Source: Blastocladiella britannica
Taxonomy: Eukaryota > Blastocladiomycota > Blastocladiomycetes > Blastocladiales > Blastocladiaceae
Length of the DNA stretch: 35,471 bases
Reading direction: 5' to 3'
NCBI GenBank assembly: GCA_025349905.2
Contig: MU624650.1
Coordinates: 1 to 35,471, forward strand
The notes under the pieces are model-generated. The model was given only the letters and a program-made list of their open reading frames with translations, had not been told where the DNA came from and searched no databases. A program made the position numbers and the translations under genes. This document shows positions 27,924-35,471 of this stretch, one piece after another; positions within the stretch are counted from its first letter, which is position 1; each line of letters begins with the position of its first letter.

Positions 27924-30900
27924 ATGATTTCTGTCCATTTGCAGATTGTGTCCGTCTTGGTCGAGGTTGGCCCTCCGCGCTTGTTTTTCGTGCGAGCACA
28001 ACTGGCTCAACCTTTGGGCCTGGCCGCTCCGCATGCCGCCAGCAGTAGTAAATCGCATCCAATTCAGCAACCGCCAGGACTCTCGCTGCGCACCGATGTT
28101 TCGCTCGAGCCGTCGCTGGCCCCGACGTTTCGGCTGCCCAAACTCCATTTCCGGCTCCCTCACACACCCGGAGCGGGATCCAGCAAGAATGCGGGCGCTG
28201 GCACGGGAACGGGGGGCTTGTTTTCCAACCGCGCATCCACCAAGCCAACGGCCGCGGCCGCTGCAGCCACGTCAACAACGGCCGCGGCAGCAGCTCAACG
28301 CGCACTCGAACTGGCCGTGGATCCCGTGGTCTCCCTGGAACTGTACGAGCTTCCGGATCCCGAACAGCAACAACCGATAAATGGCACGGATGATGGGTCG
28401 GTGATCGGGCCGCGATTGCTGGGACGTGCAGAGGCACGGATCCGTGCGTTGGTGGATACGGCGCCGCCGTTGCTCTTGAGCGCCGTGGGTGGGGTCGGAG
28501 GGTCGGTGGGGGCTATTAAAGTGACCGCACGCGTGTTTGATGGGAAGTCGGTTTTGGCCACTGCCACCACCAAGAACGATGCATTGCCCACAACAGAAGC
28601 TACTGGATCAACAACAGCGGCATCGTCGTCGACTTGGAAGAGCGCGGCCCAAGCTGCTGCTGCTGCTGTGCCCTCGAGCGACAATGACTGGGAAAATGGT
28701 ACCCTTTCCATGTTTCTTGTCATTTATCCTGCCTCCTCACCAAGTTCCTATAAAATGAAGTCACCGACCTTGGCGTCAGTGGAAAGCGGCTCGTGGTCAC
28801 GATCCTCGGGATCCGAAACGCACAAGCGTTCCGCGGCCAGCCCGTGTTTTTCGCGCTCACCCAAGGGACTGCCGTGCGTGCTCGGTCGCCCGCATTTGGG
28901 ATTCCCAAGACCAGCGAGTGCGTAATGTCACTACTTATTTTCATAAACGAAATGGAGACTCACCACGATTTTTTTTTTTTTATTACAAAAGTACCCACTT
29001 CCCGACCGTGACCCTGGCCGCCCTGATCGACCCGGTCTTCAATACCACCTCGTTAGCCACTTTACTCTTACACCCAGGCGACCCGTCGCGCGTGACGCTG
29101 ACTCCACTGGCGCCCACCAGCGTCAAGTTCCACTTGTCCGTCGGCACCGCCGCATTCCCCTCGTTTGTTCAGCAACATGTGACGCTGCGATCGGGCGTGC
29201 TGCAACTGACCGCGCTCGTGACCGCGATGGACCTGGCCCACCCGCCCGCGCTGGTCCCCAGCGCTATCGCCTGCCGCGTATTGGGGACGAGCGCCGCTAT
29301 CCCGGGGCACGAGTCGGGCCACCCGGTGCTCGCGGTCCAGTGTATCGATAGCACTGACGCGTTCCTGAGCTCGATGATGGCGCTCGGAATGGATCGGCGC
29401 AAACCGAGCATGCCGGCGTTTCCCGAGGCAGAATTTGCGGGCGCGGGACACCCGGTGGCGGGATGGCCGCCGCCCACGATGGCGCATGCGTCATCCAAGT
29501 ACTTGGTGGCGAGCAACAGCGCCGCAAATAGGGGACTGGGTGCTGGCAATCCGGCGCGGTGGGACATGGCCGTGGTGCTTCCCGGTACTGCCCACTCTAC
29601 AACAGGCGCCAGTGCGCTCGCATTCCTTGTGTACGTGCTGGCAGGCGGTCCGACCGCCGCGGCGGCTGGAGGAGGCGGGGACGCGCACGAGTACGCGCTG
29701 GTCGCGTACGGCGTGCTCCCTTTCGCTGATGCTCCGGCCGTGCCGTCGCCGATGGCGGAGACGGTTTCGCACGTGCGGATGTACGCGATGCCTGGTGTCC
29801 GAGGTAAATCGCGCGGCAACAAAGTCACGCTCGGAGTGCAAGTGCGGCAGGGCCCGAATGTGGCAGGTGGTGCTGGTCGGCGGCCGCTGGCGATCGAAGA
29901 TGCGTTGGTGACGATGCCAGTGCTCGAGCCGGTACGACTTACTTTGACGTTTGAAGATGATATGAAAAAAAAACTGACCAAATGATATGTATAGCCGAGG
30001 CAAGATGCGCTCATGGACGAATTCCAGGACATTGCGCGCTCGATCATGGCCTTGCGCGTGGAAAAACGGCGGCTCGAGCACGACCATGCGCGGCTCGAGA
30101 AACTGGTGGCCGGGCACGTCGATCCGATTTCCCCACCACCGGCAAACATTCATTCCATGCCCCGCGAGGAGCTACTGGGCTTATGTGGTAAGTCTTTTTT
30201 TTTTTAAAGTTTGTTTGAGTGCCAATGCCCATTTTTTATTGACCAGTTGCGTAGCCCAAATGCAGGCAACTGTCACTGAGCTCCAAGCAAAGCACGCGGC
30301 GGCATTAGGAATCGCGACCAAGCACGCTGCTGCGCACCAGGAAGTGGTATGATATGATCCGTTTTGTCTGTAATGTTGTATCCTTGACACCGCACACAAA
30401 CAGGGCGGGACGACAGCGCAGCCGGAGCGAATCCAAGAGCTCCAGGAACTCCTCGCAAAACAGCACCTCGAGATCCAGCAACTGCAAGTGCACCGAGCGA
30501 AAGCCGAGCGCCTGAAAGGGATCGTCAAGCAGCAGGAACTCGTGATTCAAAAGCTCGAGGCGATCCACACTGCATCGTCATCATCCTCCTCATTTTCGCT
30601 GACGAACCTGGGTGGTAGTGGTGGCGCAGTTCCCGCCGGATCAAAAAATCGCGATGGACCTCTGCTTCCAAGTAGCAGCAAGAGTACGTGGAAATTGTTG
30701 TGCGGCTTACCTGGGATCATACACGGCTCACTGGGATGAAGTTTTTGAAGCTTTGCCGAGCGAGGGATCCGGCGGACAGGTGCGTACAAATTCTTCTGGT
30801 ATCAGATTGACGTACTTTTTGAAAATGACGTGGCACCTTGAAATAAACGTGTTTGATTATAGCCAGAAGCACTGCTTCGATGCGCACAAGCGGAATCGCG

Positions 30901-30982
30901 GGCTCGGTCGCTCGAGCAACAGCTGGTGGCAGTTACTCACGAACTGGCACGGGCTCAGCTGCGGCTTGCAGGGCACGGATAG
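27924..30982 (+). CDS. C2-like plus coiled-coil protein, possibly CCDC33-like
   Basis: Predicted 864-aa protein from eight exons: 27924-28698, 28761-28917, 28992-29931, 29995-30187, 30255-30346, 30404-30683, 30742-30779 and 30863-30982 (introns 57-83 nt). The first ~650 residues are beta-rich with Ala/Thr linkers; VSGKRLVVTILGIRNAQAF and FPTVTLAALIDPVFN look like C2-type strands. From exon 4 on it is coiled coil: MDEFQDIARSIMALRVEKRR, IQELQELLAKQHLEIQQLQV, ERLKGIVKQQELVIQKLE and ARSLEQQLVAVTHELARAQL. Exons 7 and 8 were found only by splicing. C2 followed by coiled coil recalls animal CCDC33, a cilium/sperm-associated protein; that link is tentative. The 3' end is uncertain: a 56-nt intron from 30982 could lead to an exon running to 31341, but this would leave 7 bp before the next gene. 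Confidence 0.72.
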
Positions 30983-31348
30983 TAGAGTAAATATATTTTA
31001 AAATCGTCCAACAACCTTTTTTTCTCGTATAAGGCAGTAACCTGCTCATCGCCCGTACTATGGCCGAGGCCATGGCCACCGCGTCCGGACACGCGACGCA
31101 GCCCCCCGGCACAGCCGGCTGTGCAGGATTGGCTGGAGGCGGCGTTCCCTGCGGCGGAACTGAAAAGCGAGCAGGTGACGGAACCCTGCTCACTTCATTC
31201 GGGTGTTTGCAAGGCATGATCCGCCTGAACAAGGAAGATTGTAAGACTCAATTTGATTTGCCCTCGCATAGTACAAATACCAAGCGCCTGCCTGCAGATT
31301 CGCCCTTGAGCCCATCGAAAAAAAAGAGTAAAAAAGACTAGATTCAAG
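30983..31348. promoter_or_regulatory. Upstream region of the second ABCC transporter
   Basis: 366 bp between the preferred stop of the coiled-coil gene and the transporter start. It should hold the transporter promoter. Part of it (31040-31210) is GC-rich and codes plausibly in two frames, one ending in a Lys-rich SPLSPSKKKSKKD at 31341, so an additional 3' exon of the coiled-coil gene cannot be excluded. Confidence 0.4.
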
Positions 31349-34300
31349 ATGACTTTTTGCCGTAACGGAGACTCACTTGGGGTCCTCTCGGCCGCCGGCC
31401 CACTCGATATTTCGCCCTGCTTCCAGTCTGGCGTCATTGCACCGGTCTTGGCGCTGGTTTGCACGCTTGCACTCCTCAATCGCACCGTGTTCCTGCGCAC
31501 CAAGTCGGTGCTCCCCAGCGATATGCTCTCATCCTTCCGCTTTGTCATCTTCCCCAAGCTCCTACTCGCATTGGCCAACGCGGCTGTGGCTGTCTACATC
31601 ACGGTCGTGCTCGCTGGCGCGTCCCTCCTCTCCAGCACCTCGGATCTCGTTGGCGATATCGCGCTCCTCGTACCCCTGTTCATTGCGCTCCCCCAACACT
31701 ACCTGGAGAATGAGCGGAGTCGCCGTCCCTCGACTTCCTTGTCGACTTTCTATGGTCTCACTATGCTGCTCAAGGCGCTGGGCTTGCGCTCGCTGTACAT
31801 GATCCCGACCTCGGACCCAACGTCGCTCGACTCGTCGCTGGCGCTAGTGCAGACGCTGTCGATTATCCAAGTCGCGCTCACCGCTGCGCTGTTCATTGCC
31901 GAGGGATTCTCCGTCAAGCCGTTCGACTCGCGGTTCGAGTCCCCGCTCCCGCCCATCACCGAGTCCGGCGCCAAGTTTGCCGAGGTGCTCGACAACCCGA
32001 TGGCCGACCAGTGCGAGTCGCCCGAGTACCGCGCTTCGTACATTTCCAAGATGCTGTTCCTGTGGGTCACTGACATTTTGTTGCTGGCTCGGACCAAGGT
32101 CCTCGAGTTCTCGGACCTGTGGGCGCTACCGCGGTACCTGTGGTCGGGCCGCAACGCCGACTCGCTCGGGGCCCAGTGGGACAAGGAGATGGCCAAGTTC
32201 CGCGCTACGGGCAAGCGGCCGTCGCTGCTGATTGCACTCACCAAGACGTTCGGGATCCGCGTGCTCTTGATCTTTGTGTTCTCGCTCATGTCCGCCGGGC
32301 TCGGATTCCTCTCGCCTTCCTTTGTCAAGTACGTTTTCATTTTCATTCCTTATATTTTTGGAATCCATTACCTGACATATATAATTGTAATGCATCAGCT
32401 ACTTTGTCACCTATGTCGGCAACGTTGGCACGATCCACGAGCAGCCCCAGTCCGAGGGTATTTCGGTCGCCATTGTGTTCTTGGTTGTCGGTGTCCTGAC
32501 GTCCGTCGTCTACGGCCAGCAGTTCCACCAGAGTACGTTTCTTTTTTTTTTTTTTTTAATCAGTCATTCCCCATACCTGACCAAAAATCGCTATAACAGT
32601 CTTCATGGTCCAGACCGCCATCAAGGCCGCCGTGCAGAACCTCGTGTACCGTAAAGCGATGCGCATTCCGTCGCACATGTCGCTCGACACGGGCAAGATC
32701 ATGAACCACATGCAAGTGGATGCGACCGCCGCCGCCAACGCCATCATGCCCCTGTCGGACCTGCTCACGGCGCCCATCTCGCTCGTGGTGGCCCTGGCGC
32801 TGCTCTACAACCAGGTCGGGTGGGTGCTGTGGATGGCCCCCGGGATGATGGTGATCACGCTCCCGATTCTCGGCAAGTTCGCCGGACTCATGATGAAGTA
32901 CCGCGTCAAGGCGCTCGCGCAGACCGATGGGCGGATCAAAGCCATTACTCAGGCCATTGCCGGGATCAAGACCATCAAGCTCTACGGATGGCTGCCCTTT
33001 ATCCGCAACCGCATTCTCGGGTTCCGTGAGAAGGAGCTGTATTACCTCAAGAAGGTCGCGGGCGTGCTCTCCATGCAGATTGGCGTGTCGTTCATGTGTA
33101 CGTTTTCTCACTATTTTTTACATTTGATTGGACCAAATACTAAATCAAATATTTGTACAGTGCCCACCCTCTCGACTTTCGGCGTGTTCATGCTCTACGC
33201 GCTCATCGAGGGCGCCAACTCGCTCACGCCCACGCGCGTGTTTGTGACGCTGTCGATCATGCGAATGCTCGAGAACCCGATCCAGTCGCTCGTGTGGGGC
33301 TGGAACCCGGCCGTCGAGGCGCTCGCGTCCCTCGGCCGTCTGACCGACTTTTTGATCACCGAGGACCTGGACGTGTACGTCGAGCGTCTGCCGCTTCCCT
33401 CTGCTGCTGCTGGTGATGCGCCCGCGGCCACCAAGATCTCGACCATTGAAATCAAGGACGGCAAGTTCGCGTTCACGGCCGAGTCCAAGTTCGAGCTCTC
33501 CATTCCGCACCTGGCGATCCTGCAAGGGTCGCTGCTGGCGGTGGTGGGTCCCGTCGGCGCCGGCAAGTCGGCGCTGCTGGCCGCCATTCTCGGCGAAATC
33601 AACAAGTCGTCGGGTACGGTCACGGTGCGCGGCCAGGTGGCGTTTGTCACCCAGCAGGCGTGGATTCTCAACACCTCTCTGCGCGAGAACATTGCGTTCG
33701 GCCTGCCCTACGACGAGAAGCGGTACAACCGGGTGATTGACGCGTGCGCGCTCCGCCGCGACCTCGAGTCGCTGGCCCAGGGTGACGAGACGGTGATTGG
33801 CGAGAAGGGCATTTCGCTCAGCGGCGGGCAAAAGGCGCGCGTGTCGCTTGCGCGCGCGTGCTACGCCAGCGAGATGGGCGAGGCCGACGTGCTGCTCCTG
33901 GACGACGTGTTCTCAGCCGTCGACGCCCATGTCGACCGCCACTTGTTTGACGCGCTGTTCAATGGCGCCAACGGCATCCTGCGGTCCAAGACGGTGGTGC
34001 TGGTCACGCACGCGGTGCACCACTTGGCCGAAATGGACTCGGTGCTGCTGATTCGCGACGGCGCGGTCGCCGAGTCGGGAACCTACGACGAGCTGATGGC
34101 CACCAAGGACGGGTTCGTGCGTAACATGGTCGACGAGTACATGGCCAAGCGGCACAGCGAGGGCGGCGCTGGTGATGATGATGAGTCGACCGACGCGAGC
34201 AGCGCCGACATTGACGCGTCGTCTGTCTCTGCCCCTGATGCGTCCGACGACACGGCCATTGTCGACATGGACGGCAAACCCAAGGTCCGCCGCAACCGCT

Positions 34301-35471
34301 CGCGCCAGCAGTCGGGTCTGTCGCAGGGCGGCGGAGACGCCGCTGAGGACACGGATGACGACAGCAAGAAGAAGGCCGCTCCCGTCGAGGACCTCGAGGA
34401 GAAAAAGTCGTCGGGCTCGGTCAGCTGGCGCGTGTACTGGACGTACTTTACCGACTGCGGCCTCGCCAACATGGGCGTGTCCATGTTTGTCACCGTTATC
34501 GGCACCGTGGCCTCGATCGGCATTGGACTGTGGCTCGGCGCCTGGGCGACCGCCGCCAAGGAAGGAACCGCCGACCTGGCGTACTACTTGGGCATCTACG
34601 GCGGCCTCGTCATTGGTAACGGTGTGCTCAACATGTTTGGCATCTACTTTATTCTGGCCGTGGTGGCGATTCGCGGCGCCCGGGCAACCATGGACAAGCT
34701 GCTCAAGAACACGATTGCGCTGCCCATGTCGTTCTTTGACACGACCCCGTCCGGCCGCCTGCTCAACCGGTTCAGCAATGACCAAAAGAACGTGGACGTC
34801 CAGATCCCGGCCATCCTGTCGCAGATCCAGTGGATGGGATTCTCAGTGATTGGCATCTTCATCACCGCCGTGGTTGCCGCGCCGTTCTTTATTGTGGCGC
34901 TGGTCCCGCTGCTCGTGATTTTCCTGGCCATCCAGTCGTTCTACCTGCGCGCTTCGCGCGAGGTGCAGCGCATCAACATGGTCACCACGTCGCCCGTATT
35001 CAACCACTTTTCCGAGACCCTTAACGGCCTGTCGACGGTGCGCGCGTACCACCACAATGCGCGGTTCATGGCCACCGCCGAGCGCCGGTTCGACGCCGCC
35101 AGTACCGGGTTCTACAACTACATCACCGTCAACCGGTGGTTGTTTGTGGCACTCAACTTGGTCGGGAACTTGATTGTGGCCTCGATCTGCTTTATTGCGG
35201 TGCTGTCGACCACATCCGGCACGGGTGTCTTTGGAGTGGCGCTGACGTGGCTGTTTGACATTACGTTCATGCTGTCGGGCCTCATTCGCAGCTACGGCCA
35301 GCTCGAGAACTCGGTGGTGTCGGTGGAGCGCATCGAAGAGTACGCTCGCTTGCCAACCGAGGCGGCGCAGGAGACGGACGTGCCGCTCGATGCCGAGTGG
35401 CCCGCCAAGGGCGAGATCTCGTTCTCGGACTACGAGACGCGGTACCGCGAGGGTCTGCCCGCGGTCCTGCA
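31349..35471 (+). CDS. ABCC (MRP-type) full transporter with TMD0, 3' end outside window
   Basis: 5' part (about 1307 aa) of a second MRP-type exporter. Exons are 31349-32328, 32399-32532, 32600-33097 and 33161 to the window end; all three introns (63-70 nt) use GTACGT. The N-terminus MTFCRNG...LDISPCFQ matches the ABCC TMD0 opening, which fixes the start. TMD0 helices and TMD1 follow. NBD1 has Walker A GPVGAGKS (667-674), Q-loop VTQQAWILN, signature LSGGQ (757-761) and VLLLDDVFSAVDAH with the ABCC-typical Asp. An acidic, Ser/Asp-rich linker leads to TMD2 (SGSVSWRVYWTYF, DTTPSGRLLNRFSND, a motif typical of ABCC TMD2). The sequence stops at YREGLPAVL, just before NBD2. It is related to the transporter at 8735-13792 but not a recent copy; intron positions mostly differ. 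Substrate unknown. Confidence 0.93.

Noticed and set aside
29169..30149. 326-codon minus-strand frame opposite the C2/coiled-coil gene
   Set aside because: Antisense shadow; the plus frame splices cleanly into coiled-coil exons.
31038..31341. Ninth exon of the C2/coiled-coil gene ending in a Lys-rich tail
   Set aside because: An intron at 30982-31037 is possible, but the exon would end 7 bp before the next gene's start, whereas other tandem gaps here exceed 300 bp. Left open in the notes.

Overview
This 35.5 kb window is eukaryotic nuclear DNA, most likely from an early-diverging zoosporic fungus (a Blastocladiomycota- or chytrid-like genome; the phylum is my inference). The evidence is GC-rich, densely packed genes with many short introns (mostly 55-83 nt, CTAAC/CTGAC-type branch points), a GH18 chitinase, fungal-style ABCC transporters, and genes shared with animals such as a true PTEN, a TTBK-like kinase and a C2/coiled-coil protein of a type seen in ciliated organisms. 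Tail-to-tail neighbours are only about 40-90 bp apart; head-to-head and tandem gaps are about 250-650 bp.

Layout, left to right. WDR5/Swd3, a COMPASS subunit (27-1189, +). Two tandem paralogous membrane proteins (4315-1267 and 6838-4873, both -), each with a hevein-like eight-cysteine ectodomain, one transmembrane helix, a long Pro/Ser/Gln-rich tail and an SH3 domain. An Erf4/GOLGA7-like palmitoyltransferase subunit (7133-8692, +). A complete eight-exon ABCC transporter of 1529 aa (13792-8735, -). Mitoribosomal protein mS37/Mrp10 (14451-14123, -). A gene-poor 2.5 kb block with a long hairpin and two coding-like islands (14452-16929). PTEN (16930-19450, +). A six-exon crotonase-family protein with a mitochondrial-type N-terminus (20741-19536, -). 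A TTBK-like CK1-superfamily kinase (21394-23883, +). A secreted GH18 chitinase (24345-25807, +). An orphan helical protein (26673-25857, -). The 25-residue ribosomal protein eL41 (26924-27001, +), followed by about 240 bp unusually rich in perfect stem-loops. A C2-like/coiled-coil protein (27924-30982, +). A second ABCC transporter that runs off the window (31349 onward, +).

The genes do not form one pathway. The main functional theme is cell surface and signalling: chitin-binding-like SH3 membrane proteins, a chitinase, a PIP3 phosphatase, a palmitoylation factor, a kinase and two MRP-type exporters. The points I find most novel are the tandem hevein-like/TM/SH3 pair, the genome's unusual 5' splice-site preference (pyrimidine at +4 in 36 of 37 introns I resolved), a GC-AG intron in PTEN supported by exact residue numbering, and the structured candidate RNA downstream of RPL41. 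All exon structures were worked out by eye from reading frame, splice motifs and family alignment, without transcript data.
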